A DNA stretch of 64,000 bases from Cyanobacteria bacterium FACHB-471 (GCA_014695345.1 JACJOC010000058.1:124001-188000), one strand, 5' to 3'. Counted from the stretch's first letter, positions 17,091-27,600 are shown. A program made the numbers and translations. Notes: generated by a model not told the origin, from the sequence alone.

Positions 17091-19427
17091 ATGCCAGAGA
17101 TTTGGGGCAAAATGCCCATTAAAGAACAGCCCTGGTCAACTGTTGGAGGCGTGCAGGGAGTTGAGCAATTTGAGCGAGGTGTAGAGCTAGACTGCGGCAA
17201 TGCTCGGGTCATTATTAGCATCCTTGCGGCAAATTTGGTACGGGTGCAAATGGCTCCTAATAATGAGTTTTCACCCAGGCGATCGTGGGCTACACCCGTA
17301 GCAGATGAAGAATGGAATCAGGTGCCGTTTGAGCTACAGGAAACTCCAGAGTCTCTGGAACTAAAAACAGAGAAAATTCGCGTCACAATTGAACGCCATC
17401 CAGTTCAAATTACCTGTTTTGACTCGTCAGGACGAGCTTTTGCTCAGGATGCAGAACCGGGCATGGCCTGGCGACAAGGGGCGATCGCCAACTGGAAGCA
17501 AATTGCAGAAGATGAACACTTTTATGGTTTTGGTGAACGGACAGGACTGCTAGATAAACGGAGCGATCGCCTCACCAACTGGACAACCGATTCACTCGAC
17601 TACACCGCACTCACCGATGAAATGTATCAGGCAATTCCATTTTTTATGGCATTGCGACCCCAGTTAGGCTACGGCATCTTTTTCAACACCACTTTCTGGA
17701 GCCAGTTTGACATTGGCGCTGAACAATATGGAGTTTGGAAGATGCAGAGCCAGAGCAAAGACCTGGACTATTACATCATCTATGGACCTGAACCGGCTCA
17801 GATTCTACAAACTTACACTCAACTGACTGGACGAATGCCAATGCCGCCTCGGTGGTCATTGGGCTATCACCAGTGCCGCTGGAGCTACGACTCCGAAGAA
17901 GAGGTACGTCAGCTTGCTCAAGGGTTCCGCGATCGCCAAATTCCTTGTGATGTGATTCACCTGGATATTGATTACATGCGTGGTTACCGCGTGTTTACCT
18001 GGAGCCCTAAGCGCTTCCCCGACCCCAAAACGATGGTAAAAGATTTATCTCAGGATGGGTTTAAGTTCGTCACAATCGTCGACCCAGGTGTAAAAGAGGA
18101 AACGGAAGCCGACTACTTGCCGTTTGAGGAAGGTTTAGAACATGACTACTTTGTGAGAACGGCTGAGGGCAAAATTTTTCACGGTTATGTCTGGCCCGGT
18201 CGCGCTGTTTTTCCAGACTTCTTGCGACCTGACGTGCGCGAATGGTGGGGCAACCTGCAAAAGGAGCTGACAGATGTCGGTATTGCAGGGGTCTGGAATG
18301 ACATGAACGAACCCGCTATGAACGATCGCCCCTTTGGAGATCCGGGTAAGAAAATGTGGTTTCCGCTTGACGCTCCTCAAGGACCTGCTGACGAGCAAAC
18401 TACTCATGCAGAAGCACACAACCTGTATGGGCAAATGATGGCGCGGGCCTGCGCTGAGGGATTGGAGCGACTACGTCCGAATGCGCGATCGTTTGTGTTG
18501 ACCCGATCTGGCTACGCAGGCGTGCAGCGCTGGTCTGCTGTGTGGACAGGCGATAACCAGTCACTTTGGGAATATCTGGAGATGTCATTGCCAGCGCTCT
18601 GCAACTTGGGGCTATCTGGTGTAGCGTTTGTCGGGGAAGACATTGGTGGCTTTGCAGGCAACGCAACGGCGGAGCTATTCGCCCGTTGGATGCAGGTAGG
18701 AATGCTTTATCCGATGATGCGGGCGCACTCCACGACTGCCAGCGCTCGTCATGAACCCTGGGTGTTTGGCGACCGCGTCGAAAAAATTTGCCGAGAATAC
18801 ATCGAACTGCGCTATCGGCTGCTGCCCTACCTTTACACTCTATTCTGGGAAGCTGCCAGCACAGGCGCACCTATTTTGCGTCCACTGCTTTATCATTTTC
18901 CTAACGATCCCAAAACCTATAACCTCTATGATCAGGTATTGCTAGGGCCGTCACTAATGGCTGCACCCGTTTATAGACCTGGCGTTGAGGAGCGACTTGT
19001 ATACCTGCCTGAAGGCGAGTGGTACGACTGGTGGAGCGGAGAAACGTACCAAGGTGCAAACCACATTCTGGCTCAAGCACCCCTAGAAACAATGCCGCTA
19101 TTTGTTCGGGCAGGCGCAATTATTCCTTTGGCACCCGTGATGCAGTACACGGACGAACGCCCAATGGATGAACTGCGGCTACGAATCTATCCCGGTGAAG
19201 GAGAATGGACGCTCTACGAAGATGACGGTCACTCATTTGAGTACCGCACCGGAGCTTGGGCAACCACAACCCATCGAGTACACAGCGACGGACCACAAAC
19301 AATCGTCGAAATCAGGGCCCGTCAAGGAGAATGGCAACCGCGATCGCGCCAGGTGATTGTAGAAGTCGTCGGCAAAGGAGAACAACAGTTTGAGGATGAT
19401 GGAAGCGATCGCCGCCTTACCTTCTAA
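17091..19427 (+). CDS. Glycoside hydrolase family 31 alpha-glucosidase
   Basis: A 778-residue GH31 enzyme that releases alpha-linked glucose (or related sugars) from the non-reducing end. An AGGAGA precedes the ATG. Layout: an N-terminal beta-sandwich (to about 250), then a TIM barrel with CDVIHLDIDYM (about 285), the nucleophile Asp404 in VWNDMNEP and the acid/base Asp488 in WTGDNQS, then a C-terminal beta-sandwich. There is no signal peptide, so it is probably cytoplasmic, acting on maltodextrins or glucosylglycerol-type compounds. It is third in a co-directional set after SDR and aldo/keto reductase. Confidence 0.95.
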   Translation: MPEIWGKMPIKEQPWSTVGGVQGVEQFERGVELDCGNARVIISILAANLVRVQMAPNNEFSPRRSWATPVADEEWNQVPFELQETPESLELKTEKIRVTIERHPVQITCFDSSGRAFAQDAEPGMAWRQGAIANWKQIAEDEHFYGFGERTGLLDKRSDRLTNWTTDSLDYTALTDEMYQAIPFFMALRPQLGYGIFFNTTFWSQFDIGAEQYGVWKMQSQSKDLDYYIIYGPEPAQILQTYTQLTGRMPMPPRWSLGYHQCRWSYDSEEEVRQLAQGFRDRQIPCDVIHLDIDYMRGYRVFTWSPKRFPDPKTMVKDLSQDGFKFVTIVDPGVKEETEADYLPFEEGLEHDYFVRTAEGKIFHGYVWPGRAVFPDFLRPDVREWWGNLQKELTDVGIAGVWNDMNEPAMNDRPFGDPGKKMWFPLDAPQGPADEQTTHAEAHNLYGQMMARACAEGLERLRPNARSFVLTRSGYAGVQRWSAVWTGDNQSLWEYLEMSLPALCNLGLSGVAFVGEDIGGFAGNATAELFARWMQVGMLYPMMRAHSTTASARHEPWVFGDRVEKICREYIELRYRLLPYLYTLFWEAASTGAPILRPLLYHFPNDPKTYNLYDQVLLGPSLMAAPVYRPGVEERLVYLPEGEWYDWWSGETYQGANHILAQAPLETMPLFVRAGAIIPLAPVMQYTDERPMDELRLRIYPGEGEWTLYEDDGHSFEYRTGAWATTTHRVHSDGPQTIVEIRARQGEWQPRSRQVIVEVVGKGEQQFEDDGSDRRLTF

Positions 19428-19446
19428 CACCTAATACTTTGAATTG

Positions 19447-19514
19447 AAGGGGAAAGGGAGAGAAAGGGCAAGTGCCGTTGGCTGGCTTTCATTCCTTTCC
19501 CTTTTCCTTTTTTC
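19447..19514 (+). terminator. Purine/pyrimidine hairpin after GH31
   Basis: An AAGGGGAAAGGGAGAGAAAG tract faces a complementary TTCC-rich tract ending in six T. Pairing is imperfect, so this is a possible terminator only. Confidence 0.35.
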
Positions 19515-19529
19515 GGAGCACTAAAGTTT

Positions 19530-19712
19530 CTAACGATGTGAAGCCTCATTATTTTTATCCAAAACAAACTTGCGTCTTTGTGAAGGATCGAGTGAATTGT
19601 ACTCACCATAAAAGTTGGAAAACTCCCAAAACTTCTGGATAGCACGTAGAATTACGTTCTTTTGACGCGGTTGTTCAAATGATCGAAACTCAGTCTTAAT
19701 TACAGATCTCAT
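19530..19712 (-). CDS. Hypothetical small protein, 60 residues
   Basis: The ATG at 19712 is preceded at proper distance by AGGAGAA, a near-ideal ribosome-binding site. The product is basic and aromatic-rich (IQKFWEFSNFYGEY), soluble, with no cysteine and no known domain. A real small gene is likely, function unknown. A plausible promoter region lies in the 400 bp to its right. Confidence 0.5.
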   Translation of the reverse strand: MRSVIKTEFRSFEQPRQKNVILRAIQKFWEFSNFYGEYNSLDPSQRRKFVLDKNNEASHR

Positions 19713-19897
19713 TGCTTTTCTCCTGGCTTTTTAGTTAACAATTCAAGTCTAGACATCAACTCAAAAGTGTTCAATCTAGCAAATCAATAGCTTCTATGAA
19801 TAACGTTCATACGGTTAGCAAATCAGCAAAATTCACAAACGAGAAAGCCACAAATAGTATTTTTACAAGCAACTAATAACTAATAAGAACTTGCTCA

Positions 19898-19996
19898 TAC
19901 CAATTCTCTTTAAGGCTGCATATTTTGGAGCGTGCCCCGCGTACGCGGGGCACGCTCCAAAATATGCAGCTTATGTAGAAACGGTATCAAGGCTAT
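19898..19996. repeat. Palindromic element with conserved ends (copy 1)
   Basis: The core at 19915-19970 is a perfect 56-bp palindrome with no loop (GCTGCATATT...AATATGCAGC, centre GCGTACGC). Its flanks, ATACCAATTCT on the left and AGAAACGGTAT on the right, form imperfect terminal inverted repeats and match the flanks of the 23.1 kb copy and, more weakly, the 46.1 kb copy. No ORF inside. It is about 100 bp and MITE-like in form. Confidence 0.7.
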
Positions 19997-20145
19997 GTTA
20001 TTCAAATTAGAAATTGCGATCTACTAAATTGTGTCGCTCCTATCCTGATTTGAACAGGTTCAATTTCAAAGAACAGTAATAGTACAGTTTCTAAAAATTC
20101 TAAGAATTGGAGCTATAAAGGAAAGGACACCCCGTAAAGGTTGAA

Positions 20146-20319
20146 ATGCCCTTGATCCACTCGCGCGACAAACTAGATTCTGCAAGCTGCTACTCTGAAC
20201 GCAAGCAAGCAGAGACAAAGCTACAAGAGCAAGAGCAATTTCTGCGGCAGATGATTGACAGCACATCCCCAACCCCTAATCCCCAATCCCCGATTCTGCT
20301 ACAGACCTTTAATTGGTAA
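20146..20319 (+). pseudogene. Remnant of a PAS sensor kinase linker
   Basis: An ATG-started 57-residue frame contains ERKQAETKLQEQEQFLRQMI, the typical coiled linker between PAS domains of cyanobacterial hybrid kinases (compare TERKQAENALRES in the 11.4 kb kinase). Right after it, at 20267-20295, comes a C-rich repeat (CCCCAACCCCTAATCCCC...) coding PNPQSP, then a stop. This looks like a kinase fragment left by deletion and capped by a simple repeat. No function expected. Confidence 0.55.
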
Positions 20320-20352
20320 GCTATCTTAACGGTGTTTGTAGCGATCTAGACT

Positions 20353-21591
20353 ATGGCGACTATTAACGACAACTATCTCAAGCTGAAAGCAGGCTACCTG
20401 TTTCCAGAAATTGCACGGCGGGTTAATGCTTTTGCAGAAGCTAATCCTGATGCCAAAATCATTCGTTTGGGAATTGGTGATGTAACGGAACCGTTGCCCC
20501 CAGCCTGTCGCGATGCCATGATCAAAGCGGTCGAGGACATGGGCGATCGCCAGAGCTTTCGAGGTTACGGGCCAGAGCAAGGCTATGCCTGGTTGCGCGA
20601 AAAGATTGCTGCACAAGATTTTCAGTCACGAGGCTGTGAAATTGATGCCTCAGAAATTTTTATTTCCGATGGCTCTAAGTGTGACTGTGGCAATATCCTC
20701 GACATTTTTGGCAATAACAACTCAATTGCAGTGACTGACCCAGTTTATCCGGTGTATGTCGATACGAATGTCATGGCAGGGCACACCGGAGAGGTCAATG
20801 AGGCAGGGGAATATGGCGGTCTGGTCTATTTGCCGATCACGGCTGAAAACAACTTTACCGCACAGATTCCAACCGAAAAGGTAGATCTGATTTACCTCTG
20901 TTTTCCAAACAATCCGACGGGGGCGATCGCCAGCAAAACTCACCTTCAGGCATGGGTAGATTACGCTAGAGCTAACGGTTCTATCATTTTCTTTGACGCA
21001 GCCTACGAAGCCTTTATCTCTGATCCTGATGTTCCTCACTCCATCTACGAAATTGAGGGAGCGAGGGAATGTGCGATCGAATTTCGCTCATTCTCCAAAA
21101 ATGCAGGCTTTACCGGAACTCGCTGCGCTTTCACCGTGGTTCCCAAAGCTCTGACCGCAAAAGCCGCCGATGGCTCAGATGTAGATCTGTGGAAGCTATG
21201 GAATCGTCGCCAGTCCACTAAATTTAATGGTGTATCTTATATCGTGCAGCGAGGAGCCGAGGCAGTCTACTCAGACGAAGGGCAAGCTCAAACCAAAGCA
21301 CTGGTGAGCTTCTACATGGAAAATGCTCGAATCATTCGAGAGCAACTCACCGCAGCCGGAATCCAAGTGTATGGTGGTGTTAGCGCGCCCTACGTGTGGG
21401 TTAAAACTCCTAACGATCTCACTAGCTGGGAGTTTTTTGATAAGCTCCTGCACACTGTAAACGTTGTGGGCACTCCTGGTTCAGGCTTTGGTGCGGCAGG
21501 AGAAGGCTACTTCCGCATTTCAGCCTTCAACAGTCGAGAAAACGTAGAGGAAGCAATGGCACGAATCACCGAGAAATTCAAGCTGTCATAG
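20353..21591 (+). CDS. dapL: LL-diaminopimelate aminotransferase
   Basis: PLP enzyme that converts tetrahydrodipicolinate directly to LL-diaminopimelate, for lysine and peptidoglycan synthesis. This is the route used by cyanobacteria and plants. The 412 residues match the family. Motifs are [13 protein letters not shown] near the start, [18 protein letters not shown], and the Schiff-base lysine in [12 protein letters not shown] (Lys249). Single gene in the plus direction. Confidence 0.97.
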   Translation: MATINDNYLKLKAGYLFPEIARRVNAFAEANPDAKIIRLGIGDVTEPLPPACRDAMIKAVEDMGDRQSFRGYGPEQGYAWLREKIAAQDFQSRGCEIDASEIFISDGSKCDCGNILDIFGNNNSIAVTDPVYPVYVDTNVMAGHTGEVNEAGEYGGLVYLPITAENNFTAQIPTEKVDLIYLCFPNNPTGAIASKTHLQAWVDYARANGSIIFFDAAYEAFISDPDVPHSIYEIEGARECAIEFRSFSKNAGFTGTRCAFTVVPKALTAKAADGSDVDLWKLWNRRQSTKFNGVSYIVQRGAEAVYSDEGQAQTKALVSFYMENARIIREQLTAAGIQVYGGVSAPYVWVKTPNDLTSWEFFDKLLHTVNVVGTPGSGFGAAGEGYFRISAFNSRENVEEAMARITEKFKLS

Positions 21592-21632
21592 GGTTCGTCC
21601 AACATAAGTCTGGACCCTTGTAGTTCTACCGA

Positions 21633-22247
21633 TTAGGGAGATCTCAAGAACAGGGCAATTAACTCTTGTGATGGTGCCTGATTACCACGCGCCATCAAGT
21701 TCTTGCCCTGAAGTGCCGCTGCTACACGGGCAACATTGGCACCATGATGGTAAGCACACTGGAGCATCTCATCTGTGATGCCCAGTGGCTCCATATTAGG
21801 TCCACCGCTTCTGCCATGAGCGCCCCAGTGGCTTCCAGCAACGCCTGAGCCAGGAGTGGTTTTGGGCAACGGCACTAAAATCATTCCTGCCCCTGCCATC
21901 GCGGCTAGCAGTCCCAGTTGAGCAATTTCCACTCCTGCCCCGGCATTGCCATAGCCACCACCAACAGAAAACACACCGCCAACCTTGCCAACCAGGTCAT
22001 CGGTTAGCCAAAGAACTTCGATCGTGTTTTCGATAAACTGTTTCACCCTTGCATCTGCGGAACGATGGCGCAGAGGTGTTCCTAGCAATAGCGCATCACA
22101 AACACGAACTTCTTCTCTCGTTGCTTCTGTTGCTTCACGTAGAGTGACCGTCGTTGCTTCTACCGATCGCGCACCATCGGCAACTGCCTCAGCCATTTTT
22201 TGGGTGTTTCCCAATGTTGATGTGTAAACGACCAAAACGCTGGTCAT
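21633..22247 (-). CDS. WrbA-like flavodoxin-fold NAD(P)H:quinone reductase
   Basis: About 204 residues from Met at 22247 (an in-frame ATG three codons earlier, at 22256, is also possible). The start MTSVLVVYTSTLGNTQKMA is the FMN phosphate loop of flavodoxins, followed by LLLGTPLRHRS and the VFSVGGGYGNAG and SHWGAHGR segments seen in WrbA proteins. It should reduce quinones by two electrons and limit radical formation. It directly follows the isochorismatase-type gene, so the two are co-transcribed. Confidence 0.82.
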   Translation of the reverse strand: MTSVLVVYTSTLGNTQKMAEAVADGARSVEATTVTLREATEATREEVRVCDALLLGTPLRHRSADARVKQFIENTIEVLWLTDDLVGKVGGVFSVGGGYGNAGAGVEIAQLGLLAAMAGAGMILVPLPKTTPGSGVAGSHWGAHGRSGGPNMEPLGITDEMLQCAYHHGANVARVAAALQGKNLMARGNQAPSQELIALFLRSP

Positions 22248-22258
22248 AGCATCCATCC

Positions 22259-22855
22259 CTACACCTCGACTAGTTTGGCAAGAATTTCTTGGTACATAAT
22301 AGTTTGAATCGTTTGCCCTACCCCTTCTGACCAGGAATTGGCAAGTTCTGCCATCACTTGATTAGTTGAGGTCAGTGTGACACCATGCTTTTCCATGCGT
22401 CTCAAGGCAGTTTCATCAGCTAGCGTTGTGGGTGAGCCGCCTGCATCTACCACAACCTGTACTTCAAACCCATCTTCGATTGCACTGATGACCGGATAAA
22501 CAATACACACATCATTTGTTAAACCCGCCATAATCAGCTTTTTTTTGCCTGTGGCTACGACCGCGTTTTTGTATTCGTCGTATTCCCAGCAGTCTACCAC
22601 TCCAGGACGTTTAATTCGCTGGTTGTAGGCTTCAGGCGCGATTTCCTGTAAATCGTCGAGCAACAATCCCTGAAAATGATCTTCCATGCTGCTTGTTAAC
22701 ACCAGTGGCATCCCACTTTCAACTGCTGTACGTGCTAAAGCACGAGTGTTCTGCACAATTTCTTCACGAGGCAAGTTGCGAGCAAGTTTAAGGGTACCCT
22801 GCTGATGGTCAATCAACAGCATTGCCGCCTTCTCAACGGTGAACTTGTTCTTCAT
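22259..22855 (-). CDS. Isochorismatase-family cysteine hydrolase (YcaC-like)
   Basis: A 198-residue member of the cysteine hydrolase family. Visible triad residues are the Asp in MLLIDHQQGTL (about 16), a Lys that is probably in RIKRPGVVDCWE, and the nucleophile Cys in AGLTNDVCIVYP. Substrates across the family include isochorismate, nicotinamide and ureido compounds, so none can be assigned. It is first gene of a two-gene unit with the WrbA-like reductase, a pairing that suggests a small detoxification function. Confidence 0.88.
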   Translation of the reverse strand: MKNKFTVEKAAMLLIDHQQGTLKLARNLPREEIVQNTRALARTAVESGMPLVLTSSMEDHFQGLLLDDLQEIAPEAYNQRIKRPGVVDCWEYDEYKNAVVATGKKKLIMAGLTNDVCIVYPVISAIEDGFEVQVVVDAGGSPTTLADETALRRMEKHGVTLTSTNQVMAELANSWSEGVGQTIQTIMYQEILAKLVEV

Positions 22856-23051
22856 TTGATTCTCCTAAGATTAGATATGCTGGCGGGTTCTCACAAAGCA
22901 GAGACTGTGCAGAATGTCTTTGAGCTGAACACGATTTACAGCTTAGCGATCTGCTTTTTTGCTGTCGCTAATCTTTAGAACCGAATGAGCCTAGCAATAC
23001 AGCTAGTCTTTAAATCAACAGAAGTTAAGGGACACTCCTAGACTTCGTTGG
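22856..23051. promoter_or_regulatory. Upstream region of the isochorismatase/WrbA unit
   Basis: It should hold the minus-strand promoter; a TAGGAGAAT ribosome-binding site directly precedes the isochorismatase ATG. No gene seen; bounded on the right by a palindromic element. Confidence 0.4.
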
Positions 23052-23153
23052 GTGTTAATGCCGTTTCTATAAAAACGGGCTACAGATAGAGAAGCACCCG
23101 CGTCGCAGGGTGCTTCTCTATCTGTAGCCCGAATTCTTGGAGTTGGTGTTAAT
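23052..23153. repeat. Palindromic element with conserved ends (copy 2)
   Basis: The core has a perfect 24-bp stem (23076-23099 and 23108-23131) with an 8-nt loop, tip GCACCC / GGGTGC. Flanks are ATGCCGTTTCTAT on the left and CTTGGAGTTGGTGTTAA on the right. Read on the minus strand, both flanks and part of the stem (GGGCTACAGAT) align with the 46.1 kb copy. The outer ends also match the 19.9 kb copy. Confidence 0.75.
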
Positions 23154-23172
23154 TCCACATACACATCAAGCC

Positions 23173-23940
23173 TTACAGAGACGTTGCTCTGGCGCGAGTT
23201 TTCTTCGCTTCATAAAACTGAGAAGCGCCATACCCTAACGTATAAATCAGTCCAGCATTACTGGATGCGCCTACCGCAGCACCGACAAGCGGAATCAGTT
23301 CGACAATACCCAGCCCAACTTTGAGGGCACTGGAACCACCCAGAGACAAGCCGAAAATACCTAGCACTTCGCCCCGTCGAGTTGGGTCGTTTAGCGGAAA
23401 GTCGTAGGCAGCGGCAATACGATACACCATCTCAGCCTGAAGCGTAGTGACTGCGGCGATGTCAACGGCAAATAGGGTTAGCGCTAAAGGTGGAATAAAG
23501 TTTGTCAGTAAGCCAATGCCACCTGCTTTCATAGCAGTGTCTACCATGATGCGGTGAGCAAGCTGCTCTGAAGTTTCTGAAGGATATTGCTGGCGCAGTT
23601 GATCTACTTCTTTCTGCGCTTGCTCTATGTCAACCTGTCCTAAGGCAGTCATGAGCAGATTAATTCCTGGCACTTTGGAGGCGTACTTGGTGAACGGATG
23701 CTCTGCAATGGGGGCGACCATGTGTCCCACAGTGGTGGTGCCTTGTTCAACGAACTGTTGAGCTACAGGCATGACCACGTCTCCAACAACGGTGGTAGCG
23801 CCAGCAACGCCGTCCGTTGCAAATTTGACGGCATCGGAAGTTGCTTTGGCAGCTGAAGCTCCGATGGTCATCGCGGTGGCGATCGCATCCTTAAAGGGGT
23901 CTTGCTGTGAATTCTTATCCTGGTTTGTCATCTCTCTCAA
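23173..23940 (-). CDS. EcsC/DUF697-like membrane-associated protein
   Basis: A 255-residue protein. A Val/Thr/Ala-rich amphipathic N-terminal part (about 15-90) is followed by hydrophobic glycine-rich segments (GGIGLLTNFIPPLALTLFAV, about 149-175, and VELIPLVGAAVG, about 222-240). Between them lies LQAEMVYRIAAAYDFPLNDP, a pattern seen in EcsC and DUF697 proteins. Function unknown; membrane association likely. Confidence 0.6.
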   Translation of the reverse strand: MREMTNQDKNSQQDPFKDAIATAMTIGASAAKATSDAVKFATDGVAGATTVVGDVVMPVAQQFVEQGTTTVGHMVAPIAEHPFTKYASKVPGINLLMTALGQVDIEQAQKEVDQLRQQYPSETSEQLAHRIMVDTAMKAGGIGLLTNFIPPLALTLFAVDIAAVTTLQAEMVYRIAAAYDFPLNDPTRRGEVLGIFGLSLGGSSALKVGLGIVELIPLVGAAVGASSNAGLIYTLGYGASQFYEAKKTRARATSL

Positions 23941-24141
23941 TATAGATTTAGCTTAATTAAAACTCAAAATCTCTAGGTAGAAGCGATGCCCTACGCTATT
24001 TCAATCCTAAAGTCTTGGATTGCATTGAGTTCATATTATCCCAATGCTTTGTGAAGCTACATGTAACAAAGGGAGTAGTCCGAATGGCGTTTTACAACTT
24101 GCTAATTAAGAAAAGACTTGGCACAAACGTTCTGTTCGAAC

Positions 24142-24258
24142 TTACTTAGACTCTGCAATTTGAGCTTCTGTAGTCGTTAACTTGCGAGTCATTAAATAAC
24201 GTTTTTGATCCGTGAATCCCAGCTTACGATAGACAGCTTGGGCGTTGGTATTAGCATG
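24142..24258 (-). pseudogene. GNAT acetyltransferase, 3' remnant
   Basis: Only the last 38 or so codons survive: HANTNAQAVYRKLGF (the acetyl-CoA-binding alpha-4 end typical of GNATs), then KRYLMTRKLTTTEAQ and a TAA. The frame is interrupted by a TGA at 24259-24261 right where the conserved segment should continue. The 5' part, including the start, is missing at the same point where the CHAT gene loses its own 5' end. Confidence 0.75.
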
Positions 24259-24668
24259 TCACTGCACAAGCAAACTCAAGGTTTCGTGCAACTGGAATAG
24301 GCGGAAATGTAGAAATTTTCGCCAACGGAACGGTACGTGGAACGGGTACTGGAACCACTATCAACACTCAAGGCACAATCACTGAGGGACGCGTCACCAA
24401 CATAGCCGATGGGGGCAGCGTCACCGTTCAACATGACGGAGGACCTAATAATGTTCCGTTTATTGTCGGTGATGCTAGCGAAAATGGTACAGCCGGAGCA
24501 ATCAATACAGGTGAAGTAACCCTCACCAATGAAACCTTTGCAACCGTCGGAACAGAAACTCGCGGAGCAAGAAACGAAGTTTCTGTCACCTTTGCAAACA
24601 CGGCTCCTACACTCCCGCAGGCATCGCAAATTCCTCAGATTGAACTTGGTCAGCCTATTTCATTTACA
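24255..24668 (+). other. Open upstream frame of the CHAT gene (5'-truncated)
   Basis: The CHAT reading frame stays open back to a TAG at 24252-24254 but holds no ATG or GTG. The translation is Gly/Thr/Asn-rich (GTVRGTGTGTTINTQGT and similar), like the beta-solenoid of filamentous haemagglutinin-type surface proteins, then moves into an Ig/cadherin-like segment. This is real protein sequence whose beginning has been lost. Confidence 0.65.
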
Positions 24669-27600
24669 TTGGCAGAGCTAAATCTGATTGCGAGTGACGC
24701 GAATGCGGATAGTACAACAATACAGATTGTAGCGATCGCCTCCGGCAGACTCACTCGCAATGGAGTTGTGCTGCGTCCAGGAGATACCGTTAGCCCCAAT
24801 GACGTTTTAGTTTACACCCCGCCTGCTGAAACCTTGGGAGACTTAGATGCGTTTAGTGTGAGGGCAAGCGATCGCCTTTCTTTCTCAACGCCAGTAGTCG
24901 TTAACTTCAATGTGGTTGAGTCAGTTCATCTTCCTCCAAACGTTGAACCATCTTCCCCTAGAACCGATCTGCCCGCTCCTCCAGACGCATTCCCACTAGA
25001 ACAACTTCCGCTCAACTTACAGGTTGCTACAGATCGGTTAGTGGGTGAACCCTTAGCGCAATCCCCACAGCTAACGCCACTCATCATTCTGGATGTGGTT
25101 CTGCCTGAGCCGCCACTCCTCTTTCTACCACCCAGACCATTCCTGCAAGGCATCCTCTTGAATGGAACTTCAGGAAGTGGCAGTAGCGCGGGAGTACATT
25201 CAGGGATATCAAATAACTTTACCTCTGAAGTTCCTCCTCCTTCCTTTATAACGTCAGGTGGACCAGATCCAACCAATCCTGCACAGCCGATTGAACCTAG
25301 AATACCTAACACTCCGAATCTGGCTAATCCTGAAGAACCAGTTGATCTTGATACATCTAATCCTGATCTTTCACCCGACTTTGAGCCATCAGTAGATGAG
25401 TCTATTGCTGTTGCTCCTACTGGTGGGGAGCCGTCCACATCTACATCATCTGCCAATGGAGATTCAATTAGCTCATTGTCTAATCCAAACTCTAATCAAA
25501 GTCCTGATCAAGTTGTTACATCATCCGATCGCTCAATTGAGCAACGGATGCAGAATTGTCAATCGCAAGCAGAACGAATCCAAGCAACGGGTGCAGCCGA
25601 TCGCACAGAAGGACTGTACGAACTCTTGATTGACTGCTACGAGCAAAATTTAGCGATCGCCCAAGCCGCTGAGAACTTTGAGTGGCAGGCTTATTCATTG
25701 AACAATTTAGCCATCTCTCACTTTGTCGTTGGTAACTATCAGCAGGCAATAGACTATCACCAACAGCAGTTACAGCTTGCTCAGGAAGCAGGCGACCAAA
25801 CTCAAGTTGGCATTGCTTTATCCGGCATTGGTGCGGCTTATGGAGCCTTAGGAGACTACCCAACTGCGATTGATTACTACACGCAAGGATTGGAAAAAAT
25901 CTCGGTTACAGTTGCACCCCAATGGCGATCGCTCACTTTGCGAAACTTAGGAAATGCTTATCTGATGCAAAAGGACTATGAACAAGCGATCGAGTATCAG
26001 AACGCGAGTTTAATCCTCTCTCAGTCGGTTGGCGATCGCTATGGTGAGATGCAAACATTAGGAAATTTGGGCAATGCTTACACCGGCACAAGGGAATTTG
26101 ATCGGGCCATTACCTACCACCAACAGAGCATTGCTTTAGCGCGAGAATTAACCAATCGCTTGCAGGAAGCCCAAGCCTTATTGAATTTGGGAACGACTCA
26201 CTCCTATCGCCACGACTACATCCAGGCAGTCACTCACCATGAACAAAGCCTAATCATCATGCGCGAACTGAGAGCACGACTGGGAGAAGGTATTGCCCTG
26301 ACTAACTTGGGGGATGCTTTGTTTAATCTCGATCGCTTACCTGAAGCAGAACAAGCCCTATTTGCAGGGATAGAAGTGTGGGAGTCGTTGCGGGCAGGGT
26401 TAGGCAACAATGATGCCTTGAAAGTATCAATCTTTGAAACGCAATCAGCAACCTACCGCAACCTCCAGGAAGTGTTAGCCGATCAGGATAAAGCTGCGAT
26501 CGCCCTGGAAGTCTCAGAACGAGGACGGGCAAGGGCATTTGTGGAACTCATTGCTAGAGATGCAGCAGGTGTTGATCAGGAGCAATTCGCTGTAGAACCT
26601 CCTAACTTAAGCCAGTTGCGTCAAACCGCAATCGACCAAAACGCCACGCTAGTCGAATACAGCATTATCCGAGAACAGGCAGTAGATACCCCTCATGGCG
26701 CATCTGAGCAATCCCTGAACGAACCCCAGGAGTCGGAGTTATTCATCTGGGTAATTGCGCCAACGGGAGAGGTGACGTTTCGACGGGTTGATTTGCGATC
26801 GCTACCCAGTTTATCCAATGCTTCTCTCGCAGAATTGGCAAACGTGGCCCGACAAGGCATTCGAGGTGAAGGAGTCGCCCGTGATTCCAGCACCCATGAA
26901 TCTAGAACAGGAGACAATGCTGCGCTCACCCCCGGAGACTTGGTGCGACGGTTGGGCGAACCGTCTAGTTGGCAACCTTATCAAGTTACAGCAGTTGACT
27001 TAGATGCAGGTACCGTCACCCTCAGCCATCCTGAAATCACCTTGCCTGCCCCCGTTGCTCTGGCAGAAGTGTATCCCGTCGAATCGCAGCGTCCTCAGGT
27101 TCGTCGCTCTCAACATCGTCGCTTACAGCAGCTTCATCAAATTCTGATTGAGCCAATTGCTGACTTGTTGCCTAACGACCCCAACGAACGAGTGATTTTT
27201 GTGCCACAAGAGTACCTGTTTTTGGTTCCCTTCGCCGCACTACAAGCCCCAGATGGACAATATTTGATTGAACAACACACCTTGCTTACGACATCAGCCG
27301 TTCAGGCACTAGAGTTGAGTCAACAGCGTCCTGCCAGTGCAGCCCAAACAGCCGTTGTGGTTGGCAATCCTGCTCCCATGCCCGGTTCCCTGGCCCCTTT
27401 GCCCTATGCTGAAGCTGAAGCTGAGGCGATCGCCCAACTACTCAACACCACTGCAATCACGGGCACCGATGCAACTGAAACTGCGATTAGACAACGCTTA
27501 TCAGATGCTCAAATCATTCACTTTGCTACTCACGGATTGTTTAACGAAACTCATCCTTTGCAGGGGGCGATCGCCCTTACTCCTTCCACTGCTGAAGAAG

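Noticed and set aside
20066-20272. 68-codon minus-strand ORF
   Set aside because: It is antisense to the kinase-linker remnant, whose translation is recognisable.
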